From Cercis canadensis (lineage: Eukaryota; Streptophyta; Magnoliopsida; Fabales; Fabaceae), in the NCBI GenBank assembly GCA_003255065.1, contig QAOA01005732.1:95244-159243 (forward strand): a stretch of 64,000 nt of DNA. The letters are read 5' to 3'. Position numbers and translations under genes: made by a program. Below, in pieces: positions 44,198 through 55,942 of the stretch. The notes beneath the pieces are model-generated. The model ran no database searches and was not told where the DNA came from. It saw only the letters and a program-made list of their open reading frames with translations. Positions within the stretch are counted from its first letter, which is position 1, and each line of letters opens with the position of its first letter.

Positions 44198-45435
44198 AAC
44201 CCCCGACTGAATACAGGGATTTATCCTTCTTCGCATAAGAGATTTTCTCTCTAACTATGGCTTGTTTGGCTTTAGAGAAAATTTCCATTGAGAGCACAAT
44301 TTAACAGGTATGCCCATCGATTCCCCTCATCGTTTGTCTAATTTTAGTTTTTGGTGTTGCTTGAAGGGAAAAATAGGTGGTCTTGAAACTACAACATTTG
44401 CTCATGTTGTCCTTGTTTAATCATCAATGATGATTTATGTATTTTATATATCTTCTCAATTTTACTTCAAACATGATTGACTTATCTTGGTTCTCAGCAG
44501 TAAGAAGATATTATATTCATCTCACCTAGAATGATTGTGAAGCAATATCTCTTGAGATATATTTATTGTTAATTGCTTTTAAAAACTAGCTTTTTTTGTC
44601 ATTATCTTATTCTCATCTACTGCTTCTTAAACATTGCATGACTCTTGTAGTAACTGCCCTCTCGGTAAATTAAAGAGCAATAGTGTTCACACTGCAATAT
44701 TGGAAGCAATTAGCATGCTAAACTGAGTTGATTTCTTTTTGTCTGATTGGAAAATTTGTATAATAATCTATAAAGTTGTACAGATTCTGCCATATATGTA
44801 GTTTGTGCAAATTCTGTCATGGTCTCGTTTTGGCTCAAGAAGTTGGTTATTTTTGGATGCTTTTTGAACCATGTCAAGAAATGCCTTTTTTGCCATAGAG
44901 CATATGAATTTGTATCTATAAGGATCATGTATATGGTTGAGCATGTGGGTCTATTTTCTATGATAATACAGAGGTTATGGTTCTTTATCACATAGTTTTT
45001 GTTCCATATATTGATCTGAATTGGCTTTATCGTACTGTTTCATCTAGTTGATCTGAATAACATAATGAATTAAAATAAAATTGATTGTCTATTTTTGTGT
45101 GGTTTGTTCTATTTTAAGTTGAAGAGTTGTGCATATGAAATTAGTTGCCTCGGTTGCTACAGTTAAGTGGACTCAACATTGTATCTTAATTAGGAAGATG
45201 TAAAATGTACTGATACTATAGATATGTGAAGACATAGATGAATGATTTGAACATGTGTTGATGTTTGTATTATGGTTCACTTGTGAATGCTTGTGGTTTA
45301 AACCACTTCGGGTTTGTGAAATCTATAGAAATTGGGAATCCTTAATTAATCAGTTATCTTAAAGTTCCCTTGAACCTCTCTAGCAATTGAACTTTCATAT
45401 TACTATTGCAGGAGGTGACAATCTAAAAGCTTAAG
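44198..45435 (+). other. Leader exon and intron of the CACTA transposase
   Basis: No coding frame. A plausible leader intron has its donor at 44,308 (ACAG/GTATGC) and acceptor at 45,411 (TATTGCAG/GAGG), 24 bases before the ATG at 45,436. Leader introns are usual in CACTA transposase genes; splicing here is inferred. Confidence 0.5.
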
Positions 45436-46277
45436 ATGGATAAGAATTGGATAAAATATGAATCAAAGAAGAGTGAACAATATATTGTGGGTGTTTCAAA
45501 TTTACTTAGATTTGCATTTGAGAAATCATCTAAGGATGGTAAGATCTTATGCCCTTGCATAGAATGTGCCAATGGAAGAAAAAAAAAAATTCTCCAGATA
45601 AAGTATTTGAACACTTGATATTTCGAGTATTTCTCAAAGGCTATGTCAATTAGTATTTCATGGGGAGAAAGTTGGTGTTGTTCTTCTATTAGTTTATCCC
45701 TTAAGGATGATAGTTTTCGGCATGACATGCAAGGCTTACTGTAAGAGGCTTTTCAAATCAATACATCAAATGATTGTCCAAAAGCTAATGCAAGTCAAGG
45801 TTATATTGAACTGTTAGATAAAGACACTTATCAAGGCCAATAATGCATGTCCTAATGATTGTCAATTGCATTGAAAGGATAAGGCAAATGATGAAATATG
45901 TTCTACATGTGGTCTATCAAGATGGAAGATAACTAAGGAATATGTTGAGATTGATATAGGGGTTGAATCCAAGGACAAAAACAAGATACTTTCAAAGATT
46001 GTACGATGGTTCCCGTTGAAACCAAGACTACAAAGACTTTTCATATCTTCAAAGACCGCAAGCATTATGAGATGACATAAAGAAGATACAAATAAAGATG
46101 GACTCTTAAGGCACCTAGCAGATTCTTTAGCTTGGACTAAGTTCAATTCTTGATATCCAAATTTCTCTTGTGATACTCACAACATCCGCCTTGGGTTAGC
46201 TAGTAATGGGTTTAACCCATTTAACACTATCAATGTCAATCATAGCACTTTGGCCCGTTATACTTGTTCCATACAAT
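45436..46277 (+). pseudogene. CACTA transposase, N-terminal part (transposase-associated and tnp2 start)
   Basis: Starts MDKNWIKYESKKSEQYIVGV with the cysteine motif CPCIECANG, typical of the transposase-associated domain. A degraded stretch follows (45,620-45,870). The tnp2 domain then starts near 45,876: SRWKITKEYVEIDIG, VRWFPLKPRLQRLFISS, GLLRHLADSLAWTKF, a stop near 46,153, and IRLGLASNGFNPFN. The frame reaches the ACAAT target site at 46,273-46,277 and continues at 57,426. The enzyme would bind terminal repeats and cut the transposon out. It is inactive here. Confidence 0.85.
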
Positions 46278-46918
46278 TGATAATCACACTTTATATGCAG
46301 TAATTCTTCTTCATTTCTAGCTTCTTAAACCTCTTTTGGGCCTATTTGAGTGGACTTGGGCCACATTTCATGAGTTTGGATCCAATTGGGCCTAAATGTA
46401 TTTTGTCAACAATACTGGGCATTTTATGCATTCTCTGTTTTTTAGTAATAACTTGAGTTCTAGACATCTAATAATTTTGAATCTTACCTTGTAGGAAATC
46501 TAAGAGAAATATCTATAACTTTGATTCAGAGCCCCAAGTCTAATTTGGATGTCTAGCTGGTCATATGTAGCCTAGAAGCCAGAGAAGAGATGCTGTCACA
46601 GGATCCTGACCCACATGCAGTGTTTGGACCATAACTTGAGCTTTAGGTGTCATATGGATTTGAAACTGGTTCCATTAGAAATCTAAGACGCAGAGTCACA
46701 ATTGTTATGAAGATCAGTTTACCAAATTGTATAGTTTAGATAGTCTTATTGCCTGTTGAAGTTGGCTGATGGTTCCAAAGACCTGTTGGCATTTAAATGT
46801 GCCTAACTTCTTCATTACAAGTTCAATTGAGCCCAAACCAAAGCCTAATGAAAGCTAAGGCCCATGGGAATAATTTTGACCTAAGGGTAGTTTAGGTATG
46901 TAGTTATTTTTGGATGTC

Positions 46919-46926
46919 TATAAATA
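46919..46926 (+). promoter_or_regulatory. TATA box of the Athila-like 5' LTR
   Basis: TATAAATA, repeated at 56,406-56,413 in the 3' LTR. Transcription would begin some 30 bases downstream. Confidence 0.65.
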
Positions 46927-47507
46927 GGAGAAGAGGCATCCGAGATTCACATCTTTTGGCTAGACAATTTTTCTTGCCTCCTTTCTCTCTATAGCTTTTC
47001 TTTGCTTTTTCTTGTAATGGATCATTCCTTCATGTTCATAGAGGGCTAATCACTTAGATCAATCTAGGTTTTGGCTGTTTTGATTATTGATTCCGAGATT
47101 CTATTTTAATTGCTATTTATTTAGTGATTAATCAACTGCTTTTCATCCTTTAATTCTGTTTGAGTTGCTTAAATTCAAATTTGAATGTTCATATGATAAT
47201 TGCTTAATTTCATATGTTAAAAGAGGATTGTAAAGATTAAACAATGTTTCTAAGCTTTTGGATGGATTGTTTAACCTTGACTGGATTCTGGACTTTAAAT
47301 TAATTTGGATTAGTGGATGCTTAATTCATTGAACCTTACTTAATTGAATTCTGGATGCTTATCCAGTAGAAATTCATAGACTACTTAGAGGCTTCTTGAT
47401 GTGTTCTAAGGCCAAGAACTAAGTTGATGATTGAATGAATCTTTTGTAATCAAGGACAGATTAAAATCAGAATTAGTTGATTTCTTGGATTGATTACTTT
47501 GTTAAAG

Positions 47508-47765
47508 TCAATTACTTTCTGCCTTTATTTTCTGCCTTTACTTTCTGCCAATTACTTTCTGCCTTTATTTTCTGCCTGTACTTTCTGCCAATTACTTTCT
47601 GCCTTTATTTTCTGCCTTTTACTTTCTACCTTTTACTTTCTGCTTTTACTTTCTGCCTTTTACTTTCTGCCTTTTACTTTCTATCTTTACTTTCTACTTT
47701 TACTTTCTGCCTTTACTTTCTGCCCTTTACTTTTTGTCATTACTTTCTGCCCATTATTTTCAATT
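47508..47765 (+). repeat. CTTTACTTTCTGC minisatellite in the 5' LTR
   Basis: About 19 units of 13-14 bases built on CTTTTACTTTCTGC, with slightly longer units containing ATTTTCTGCC. Absent from the three solo LTRs at this position, which hold a unique sequence instead. Confidence 0.9.
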
Positions 47766-47954
47766 ACCCACTTTTAAATTACTTTTTGTTAATTAATCCA
47801 ACAAAATAACCCCCTCTTTGTAAGCTCCTTAATCTAATTCCATAATTAGAATAATCCTTTGGTTCGACTCGGTGTTACTTTATGCTACAAGTAGCTTTAG
47901 TGAATCGATTATAAATTTTACTAATTTGAGGAGCCTCGGTAACTCATCAAATTT

Positions 47955-47972
47955 TGGCGTCGTTGCCGACGA
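47955..47972 (+). other. Primer binding site of the Athila-like element (tRNA-Asp type)
   Basis: TGGCGTCGTTGCCGACGA, compared with TGGCGCCGTTGCCGGGGA expected for tRNA-Asp: three mismatches, which fits a decayed copy. 47,973-48,520 is leader without coding content. Confidence 0.8.
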
Positions 47973-48520
47973 TTATTCTAGTTTTGATCAATCTTATTAG
48001 GAGTGTACTTGACTGCTAACCCTTTATAAACCCCCATTTGTTATTTTGTCTTGGTAGCTTTTGGTGAAAACGGGTGATTTTAGGCAAATTTTTTTAAAAA
48101 AATTAGTACGGATTTTTGAGCCCAAAATGACCTGAAAATTGGTCAGTTAAAGAAAAACAGCCTAACAAGCTAAAGAAAAACAGCCTAACAAGCATAACTC
48201 ACTATTGTAGTGAGCCCCACCCTATTTTGGCCAAATTCCATCTTCTAGACTACTTTTTCAATTTTTTTTTAAGATTTTTTTTATTTCATTTTTGAGTTCC
48301 ATTTTCATCTAGTTTTCGTTATGTGGTGGTCTCAAAAATATTTTTTTTTTTTAAAAAATATTTAGATACCTTTTCTAGTGTTATTTTGGTGTGTTTTTTT
48401 TTTTTTTCCTTTGTTTTGTGCTTTTGGTGTACTTCTATTTTTGTTCATTCCTGTTACCCTTTGTGTATTTTTGTATATTGTTGTGTGTATTAGGCATTCA
48501 GCCACTAATGTGCATGGTGT

Positions 48521-49650
48521 ATGACTAGGTCTTCTCGTTTTGAATTACTTGAAGTGGATCCTGAAATAGAGAGAACCTTACTTACACTTGCTAGTGAAAA
48601 TAGAGCAGCTGATAATATAGAATCGACCATGGCTGAAAATAGACCTTCTGTTGTTATTCCTGTTGTTGATCCTATTAATAATGTTAATAGAGCTGATAAT
48701 GCTAACATGGCTGGAAATAATAATAATATGCAAGTTAGAGATAGAACTCTTAAGGAATTGGCTACTCCTGATGTTGCTTATCAACCTTTAGGGATCCAAT
48801 ATCCTGAACTTGATATTGCTTTTGAATTAAAATCTGGATTGATACACTTGCTGCCAAAGTTCCATGGCCTTGCAAGTAAAGATCCTCATAAATATCTAAA
48901 GGAATTCCATGTGGTTTGTTCCACAGTGAGGCCACAAGGAATCTCTGAAGAGCATATCAAGTTGAGGGCATTCCCTTTCTCCCTTGCTGATGCAGCTAAG
49001 GATTGGCTCTTTTACCTGTCACAAGGTTCAGTGAGAAATTGGAGTGACATGAAGAAGCTATTCTTGGCGAAGTTCTTCCCTACATCAAGGACTGCCGCAA
49101 TTCGAAAAGACATTTGTGGCATAAGGCAACTGCTAGGGGAGATACTACATGAATATTGGGAGAGGTTTACGAAGTTGTGCTCAAGCTGTCTTCACCATCA
49201 GATAAGTGATCAGCTTTTGATACAATACTTCTATGAGGGCTTGTCACCTCCGGATAGGAGTAACATTGATTCTGCTAGTGGAGAAGCATTAGTAGATAAA
49301 ACACCAGCTGCTACTAGAGATTTGATTTCTAATATGGCTGAAAATTCCTAGCAGTTTGGTGTTAGGATGATTCCTTCCACTAGAGGAGTCAATGAAGTTG
49401 TTGCATCACCTGCTGACCAACAGAGAATGCAACATAGACTTGATGAGTTGACCTCCTTGGTGAGGCAGTTGGCAATGGGAAAACAAGTACCTGTACCTCA
49501 ACCTGCAAGCTTGTGTGGCATTTGCTCTTGTCCATCTCATCCCATAGATGCATGCCCTACACTTCAAGATGGTGATTCTGTATTTCAAGATCCCTCTGTA
49601 GCTACAGTAGGTGTCTTTCCAAGTAGACCCCAATACCAACCATAACTCTG
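48521..49650 (+). pseudogene. Athila-type gag, first part
   Basis: Open from MTRSSRFELLEVDPEIERTL for 276 codons. The conserved capsid segment reads LLPKFHGLASKDPHKYLKEF, LRAFPFSLADAAKDWLFYL and KKLFLAKFFPTSRTAAIRKD. A stop falls at 49,349. The frame then resumes with a CCHC knuckle CGICSCPSHPIDAC (about 49,513-49,554). A frameshift occurs near 49,640. Forms the particle in which reverse transcription takes place; this copy cannot make the whole protein. Confidence 0.88.
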
Positions 49651-50591
49651 GTTGGAGGGATCATCCAAATTTTAGATATGGCAATGCTACAGCACAACAA
49701 CAGCCATCCCAACAACAGCAACCACAGCAGCAGTATAAGCAACCATTCTAACAACAGAACCAATTTCAACCAGTTAGGCAGAGCCAGTTTCAACCAAACA
49801 GGTCATCATTCCAGCAGCAGCCTATGCAACAAGCCAACCCGTCAACATCCAAACCTGAGCCTTCATTCGAGGATTTGGTGAAGCAAATGGCCGCTAGCAA
49901 CATTTAGTTCCAGCAGAGGATAGAGGCCACCATGCAGAATTTGGAAACTCAGATTGGGCAATTGACATCTTCAGTGAGTCAGTTGCAATCCAAGGGTTCT
50001 GGCAAACTTCCTTCACATACAATTCCCAATCCAAACGGGAATAATGTGAGTGCTATCATGCTGAGGTCTGGAAAATCTTTGCAAATACCAATTGAACCTC
50101 AACTTGCAAGCAAGCCACAACTGGCAGAGGAAGCAGTTCCAGATTCAGTGGTCCCTGAATCTGAAAGCAAGAAGCCTGTAGTAGTTCTTCCCTTTCCACA
50201 GAGAGCCACTCAGTCCAAGAAGACAGATGAGGCTGAGAAGGACAGAGAGCTTTTTGAGACCTTCAGGAAAGTGGAAGTAAACATTCCATTGCTAGATGTC
50301 ATCAAGCAAATTTTGAAGTATGCCAAATTCCTGAAAGACTTGTGTACCCACAATAGGAGGTTGCAGGGTAATGAGAAAGTGAGCATGGGAAGGAATGTGT
50401 CAGCCATGATACAACCTAACCTGTCATCTAAGTGCACAGATCCTAAGACTTTTACCATACCCTGCACCATTGGAGATAGGCAATTCACAAATGTCATACT
50501 AAATCTGGGTGCTTTAATCAATATGATGCCTAAGTCCATCTATTTATCCCTACAGACTGGGGAATTAAAGCCTACTGGAGTGGTGAATTAG
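49651..50591 (+). pseudogene. Athila-type gag tail and protease
   Basis: A glutamine-rich region (49,680-49,860) with two stops, then a 219-codon frame from MQNLETQIGQLTSSV. The basic-acidic linker includes FPQRATQSKKTDEAEKDREL. The protease segment FTIPCTIGDRQFTNVILNLG has asparagine at the place of the catalytic aspartate (DLGA in relatives), so the protease is inactive. It ends with a stop at 50,589. Confidence 0.82.
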
Positions 50592-51305
50592 CTTGCCAAC
50601 AGGAGTACAACATATCCTACAGGACTTCTTGAGGATGTCTTGGTTAAGGTAAATGAATTAATTTTTCCAGCTAACTATTATGTGTGAAATATGGAGGATG
50701 AGTTTACTACGGGACATGCCCCATTGATTTTAGGTAAACCTTTCCTTAAAACTGCTAAAGCCAATATTGATGTGCATGCTGGTACTCTTTCCATGGAATT
50801 TGGTGATGCTGTCATTCGTTTTAACCTTTTTGATGCCATGAAACATCCTTTGGAAGAACATTATGTTTTCCAAATGGATGTAATAGACTTGCTAGTTGAT
50901 GATATGCATTCTGATTTGGTAGGCAAATTTCCCAATATAGTAGGACTTCTAGATACTTTAGATTGTTTTGGATGTGATAATTGCAATGGAATTTGTGCTG
51001 CCTGTTCTGAAATTGCTGAATACATGGAAAATACTGCATCTTCCTTTTCTGATTTATTGGGATATGATGAGCCTGTTTTGGAGAATAGTGTAGAGATTGC
51101 AGGTGTTGCTGAGATTCAAGTAGCCGATTTGGTTTCTCCAACCAAATTAGTCCCTTCTGTGCAGCAGCCACCTACACTAGAGCTAAAACCATTACCTGAC
51201 AATCTCAAGTATGCCTTCCTAGTGGAAGACAAGAAGCTGCCAATGATCATAGCCAGAAATCTGCAACCTGAACAAAAGGAGAAGTTGTTGCAAATTTTGA
51301 GGTAG
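50592..51305 (+). pseudogene. Athila-type protease end and spacer before reverse transcriptase
   Basis: After one stop the frame continues MEDEFTTGHAPLILGKPFLK, TAKANIDVHAGTLSMEFGD, which is the second half of the retropepsin domain. Then comes a spacer with two cysteine groups (CFGCDNCNGICAAC) of unknown meaning, and LKPLPDNLKYAFLVEDKKLP, the conserved segment before RT. 204 codons are stop-free and a stop follows at 51,303. Confidence 0.82.
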
Positions 51306-52508
51306 CGTAAGGAAGCAATTGGTTGGACCCTTGCAGATATTCCTGGTATTAGTCCATCCACCTGAATGCATTGGATTTTATTGGAGGACGAAGCTAAACC
51401 AGTAAGGTAGCCCCAAAGATGACTTAACCCGTTGATTCTAGATATGGTCAAGAAAGAAGTGAGCAAGTTGTTATCAGCTGGCATCATTTACCCCATTTCA
51501 GATAGCAAGTAGGTGAGTCCAGTGCAAGTGGTTCCTAAGAAGACTAGCATAACAGTAGTAGCCAATGAGCAGAATGAGTTGATCCATACCCGAATGCAGA
51601 ACAATTGGCGAGTCTGTATTGATTACAGAAGACTCAACTAAGCAACCAGGAAGGATCACTTCCCTCTGCCCTTCATCGATCAAATGTTAGAAAGATTAGC
51701 AGGGAAGTCCCATTACTGCTTCCTAGATGGCTTCTCAAGCTACTTCCAAATTCACATAGCCTCGGAGGATCAGGAGAAGACCACATTTACTTGTCCCTTC
51801 GGCACATTTGCATATAGGAGGATGCCCTTTGGCCTTTGTAATGCCCCAGGTACATTCCAGCGGTGTATGCTAATTATTTTTTTTTTATTTTTTAGAACAC
51901 TGCATGGAAGAATTTATGGATGACTTTATTGTATATGGTTCCTCCTTTGATGCATGTTTAGATAGCCTTGCTAGAGTACTTAATAGATGCATTGAGATTA
52001 ACCTCGTTCTTAATTTTGAGAAGTGCCATTTCATGGTAGAACAAGGCATAGTTTTAGGGTATGTAGTTTCTAGCAAAGGAATTGCAGTAGATAAGGCTAA
52101 AATTGATGTTATTGCCTCTTTACCCTACCCACATGTGTGCGGGAAGTGCGCTCTTTTCTTGGTCATGCAGGGTTCTATTGGCGATTCATCAAGGATTTCA
52201 GTAAGATTGCTCTTCCATTGTCCAGACTTCTCCAAAAAGATGTGGAATTCGAATGTGATGGACAGTGCAGAGCGGCCTTTGATCAACTGAAGCAGAGTCT
52301 GACTTCCCCTCCCATAATCCAACCACCTAACTGGGAGTTTCCCTTTAAGTTGATGTGCGATGCGTTCAATTTTGCAGTAGGCGCTGTCCTTGCACAACGA
52401 GTGGACAAGTTGTCCTACGTGATCTCCTATGCCTTTCACACTCTGGATGCTACCCAAGCAAATTACACCACCACTGAGAAAGAGCTTCTGGTTATTTTTT
52501 TGCTTTAG
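51306..52508 (+). pseudogene. Athila-type reverse transcriptase and RNase H start
   Basis: Fragments in order: LNPLILDMVKKEVSKLL, SPVQVVPKKTS, WRVCIDYRRLN, LPFIDQMLERLAGK, FLDGFSSYFQIHIA, FAYRRMPFGLCNAPGTFQRC, the catalytic FMDDF (about 51,915), FEKCHFMVEQGIVLGY, RSFLGHAGFYWRFIKDFS and MCDAFNFAVGAVLAQ of RNase H. About five stops before 51,680, a disrupted poly-T stretch at 51,875-51,895 and a frameshift near 52,135 make it inactive. Confidence 0.88.
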
Positions 52509-52890
52509 ATAAATTTTGTGCTTATCTGCTTAATTCTAAAATAATTGCTTTCTCTGACCATGCGGCTTTGAAATACTTGTTCAAGAAGCTAGATGCGAAG
52601 CCTAGGCTCATTAGGTGGATGCTACTCTTACAGGAATTCGATCTTCAGATCAAAGATAAGAGCGGAGCAGAAAACTTGGTTGCTGATCATTTAAGCCGGA
52701 TTCCACAGGTCATGGATCACTTCCCCATCAAAGAGACCTTCCCGGATGAGCAACTTTATCAGCTACAAGGTAAAGATCCTTGGTATGCTGATTTGGTAAA
52801 TTACTTGGTTGCTTTTGAGTTGCCTGCTTATTTTAAAAAGCATCAAGTCGATAAGCTTAAAAGTAAAGCGAAGCATTATGTGTAGGATGA
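52509..52890 (+). pseudogene. Athila-type RNase H end and connection
   Basis: After a stop and frame change it reads LKYLFKKLDAKPRLIRWMLL, LQEFDLQIKDKSGAENLVAD, HLSRIP and a following charged linker. Conserved RNase H end with VADHLSR. A stop lies at 52,883 and one more before the integrase frame. Confidence 0.82.
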
Positions 52891-52936
52891 TCCCTATCTG
52901 TAGAGATTATGTAGTGATCAAATTATTAGGAGGTGT

Positions 52937-54055
52937 GTGCCTGGACATGAGTTTGAGTCTATTTTACAATTTTGTCATACTTCTGCATGTGGTGGTCATT
53001 TTGGACCCCAACGCACTGCTAGAAAAATTTTAGACTTTGGATTATATTGGCCTACTTTGTTTCATGATGCCTATAGTTTTTGTAAACTTTGTGCACAATG
53101 CCAACAGATAGGTAATATTTCTCGTAGGAATGAGATGCCTCAACAACCTTTACTATTTTGTGAAATATTTGATGTTTGGGGTATTGATTTCATAGGTCCT
53201 TTTCCTAGTTCGTTTGGTTTTGTGTACATTATATTAGCTGTGGATTATGTTTCTAAATGGGTAAAGGCCAAGGCCACCCGAACTGATGATTCTCGTGTTG
53301 TCTTAAATTTTGTCAGGACTCACATTTTCTGCAGGTTTGGAATTATGAGAGCAATCATCAGTGACCAAGGCTCTCACTTCTGCAATAAGCATATAGCGAC
53401 TCTGCTGAGAAAATATGGTGTGGTGCATAAGGTCTCAACTCCCTATCATCCACAAACCAATGGGCAAGCCGAGGTGTCAAATAGGGAGATCAAGCAGATT
53501 CTAGAGAAAATCGTCCAACTCAACAGAAAAGATTGGAGCATTCATCTAGATGATGCATTATGGGCTTATCGGACTGCCTACAAGACTCCTATAAGTATGT
53601 CACCTTATAGGCTCGTCTTTGGCAAAGTGTGTCACCTTCCAGTGGAGATAGAGCATAAGGCATATTGGGCAGTGAAGCAGTGCAATCTTGACTTAGTTCA
53701 AGCTGGATCCCAAAGGAAGCTCCAACTTCAAGAACTAGAAGAAATTAGGTTGGAGGCTTATGAGAACTCTCGAATCTATAAAGAGAAAACCAAGGTTGTT
53801 CATGATAAGATGGTGGTACGGAAAGAGTTTCACATTGGTCAGAAAGTGTTGCTCTACAACTCCCGTCTCAAGCTAATGCCCAGTAAGCTTCGTTCTAGAT
53901 GGATAGGTCCTTTTGTGGTTACTTATGTTTTTCGTTATGGTGCAGTGGAGATTAAAAGTGAGGCAACCAATAAGACCTTTCCAGTCAATGGACATCGCCT
54001 AAAGCCTTTCTATGAGGGAGCACAAGAGGATATCGTGGAGGAGGTCCACTTGTAA
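52937..54055 (+). CDS. Athila-type integrase (372 aa, intact frame)
   Basis: The enzyme joins element DNA to the genome. The zinc-binding segment has H14, H21, C52 and C55. The catalytic triad is D84 ([10 protein letters not shown]), D143 (ISDQGSHF) and E179 ([12 protein letters not shown]), with 35 residues between the last two, as expected. The C-terminal part has [29 protein letters not shown] and [14 protein letters not shown]. In a working element it would be part of the gag-pol polyprotein and be cut out by the protease; here upstream stops separate it, so the ATG at 52,937 is only the first one in the frame. It ends 1.7 kb before the 3' LTR. Confidence 0.9.
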   Translation: MPGHEFESILQFCHTSACGGHFGPQRTARKILDFGLYWPTLFHDAYSFCKLCAQCQQIGNISRRNEMPQQPLLFCEIFDVWGIDFIGPFPSSFGFVYIILAVDYVSKWVKAKATRTDDSRVVLNFVRTHIFCRFGIMRAIISDQGSHFCNKHIATLLRKYGVVHKVSTPYHPQTNGQAEVSNREIKQILEKIVQLNRKDWSIHLDDALWAYRTAYKTPISMSPYRLVFGKVCHLPVEIEHKAYWAVKQCNLDLVQAGSQRKLQLQELEEIRLEAYENSRIYKEKTKVVHDKMVVRKEFHIGQKVLLYNSRLKLMPSKLRSRWIGPFVVTYVFRYGAVEIKSEATNKTFPVNGHRLKPFYEGAQEDIVEEVHL

Positions 54056-54174
54056 GAAGTCATTTATCTCCCTTGATCAGGATATTTCTTCTCTCTTTTT
54101 CTTTTATTTTACTTGCCCTATTTGATTGATGATACTTGTTAAAACTTTTACATTGAGGACAATGCAAAATTTAA

Positions 54175-54188
54175 GTGTGGGGGAGGAA
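54175..54188 (+). other. Internal polypurine tract-like site
   Basis: GTGTGGGGGAGGAA about 120 bases after the integrase stop. A similar AAGCTAAGTGTGTGGG stands directly before the 3' LTR. Possibly a second plus-strand primer site. Confidence 0.45.
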
Positions 54189-55491
54189 TTTCTGTGCAAT
54201 TTAGTTGCTTATGTTTAGTATATTGTTTTGTTGTTTTTAGTCTTTTTGCTATTTTTTTTTGTTTTAATTGTCAATTTTTTCTGTTTTAAATTGTCTTCTA
54301 GTGATGCTTTATGATTTGTGAAGTTATAAGTTTAAAGTAATTGGAATTCAACGTTCATAGCATGATTGAATAATTTGTTTTCCTTCCTTAATTTCACATG
54401 CTTGGTTTTAGATGTTGGATTGGTGATTAAGTTTGATAGATGCATCCCTTGTGAGATTTTGAGCTTTTTAATGGATGGATTTAGTATTTGTGCCATTCTT
54501 TTCTTTTTAGTGTGATTTTCACTCATGGATTTTGGTCACTCTAGAACTTGTTTGATTCTTTTTAAAGCTGCATTTTCACTTGCATACATGAACATGATTG
54601 AGACATTCTTTCTTGATTTAGCTACTTTGCTAAATAACCAACCTTGCATCATTTCCCTTTGATTACCCCCATTGAACTTATTTGCCTATCTTTGATCTTA
54701 GCTTATTATGTGTCTATGTGAAAAACTATGTTGTTACCTTACCTTAGGGAATGGGAGAGCATTGGTTCATTATCTTGGAGGAACTCTTATGCTTGTGGGT
54801 AATTAATAATGCAAGTATAGAGGTAGTGAAAATTATTGTGCAATGTGCAAAGTGAGATGTGAAAGAAAGAAAAAAAAAAAAAAAGAAAAAAGAGCCAATT
54901 TGTTGATTAAAAAAAAATCAGAATTGTGAAAAAGGAAAGGAAAAAAGAAAAGGAAGGAATATGTGAAAAGAAAAAAGAGTATGCTTTACATGTTTGGAAA
55001 TTGGAAAAAGTTTCATGCTTGTTAATTAAATTCCTCCCCAATGCTCTTTTATTCTCTTAAAGTACTTAGCTTGTCATATCCATATTATTCCTACCCTTTA
55101 CCTTGGCCTTATTACAACCTTAAATAAAGTCCTCTTGATTTGTGTGTGCATTTATTTGAGTAGTAGAGAAGTAGAAGATAAGCAAGCTTATGATAGTGCA
55201 TTTCTTCATGAGTTTGATTGAGTGAAGTACCTACTTTCTAAACACTTGAGGGATTGAGAGAATATCTTGTGAGAATCTATCATTCTTGACTTATGCTTTC
55301 CAATTGAAGTTACCTTGTTTGTTAGTTTGAGTTGTGAAACAATTTTATCTCATAAATGTTTTGACTCTCTTGAATTTAATTGCTCATCTTACTTGTGGTA
55401 TGAACTTATGCATATCTTAAATATCATTGGGAGATGATTCTTTAGTTTTTAAATTTGTTTTTGTTTCCTTGTTCTTTCTTTCCTTATTTCG
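54189..55491 (+). other. Non-coding region between integrase and 3' LTR
   Basis: No envelope-like gene or other frame of note on either strand. Long A-runs with GAAAAAG words at 54,865-54,980. An env remnant could be too decayed to see. Confidence 0.6.
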
Positions 55492-55942
55492 AAATTCTAC
55501 TTTGCCAGAGACGTGCAAAAGCTAAGTGTGTGAGAATTTGATAATCACACTTTATATACAGTAATTATTCCTCATTTCTAGGTTCTTAAACCTCTTTTGG
55601 GCCTATTTGAGTGGGCTTGGGCCATATTTCATGAGTTTGGATCCAATTGGGCCTAAATGTATTTTGTCAGCAATACTGGGCATTTTATGCACTCTCTATT
55701 TTTCAGTAATAACTTGNAAATTCTACTTTGCCCGAGACGTGCAAAAGCTAAGTGTGTGGGAATTTGATAATCACACTTTATATACAGTAATTATTCCTCA
55801 TTTCTAGGTTCTTAAACCTCTTTTGGGCCTATTTGAGTGGGCTTGGGCCATATTTCATGAGTTTGGATCCAATTGGGCCTAAATGTATTTTGTCAGCAAT
55901 ACTGGGCATTTTATGCACTCTCTGTTTTTCAGTAATAACTTG
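55492..55942. other. Contig join with duplicated flank around N at 55,717
   Basis: Bases 55,492-55,716 (225) recur as 55,718-55,942 with a few substitutions (GCCAGAG/GCCCGAG, GTGTGAG/GTGTGGG, CTATTT/CTGTTT). The repeat includes the start of the 3' LTR, so the first LTR start at 55,539 is spurious or from another haplotype. Confidence 0.88.

Larger units (their letters stand above)
46278..47949 (+). repeat. 5' LTR of the Athila-like element
   Basis: TGATAATCACAC to GGTAACTCATCA, 1,672 bases. U3 carries TATAAATA at 46,919-46,926. A pyrimidine-rich minisatellite (47,508-47,765) makes it about 250 bases longer than the solo LTRs of the same family. Confidence 0.92.

Noticed and set aside
29326..44202. 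One large element bounded by the LTRs at 29,331 and 43,368
   Set aside because: The LTRs are in opposite orientation and the flanking bases TCTAC and AACCC do not match.
47477..47809. Frames of 110 and 95 codons, and similar ones at 56,977-57,280
   Set aside because: Low-complexity translation of the CTTTACTTTCTGC minisatellite.
48578..48784. Isoleucine- and serine-rich minus frame
   Set aside because: Antisense of the asparagine-rich start of the Athila-type gag.
54056..55538. Envelope-like gene of the Athila-like element
   Set aside because: No frame above about 65 codons and no signal or membrane pattern on the + strand.
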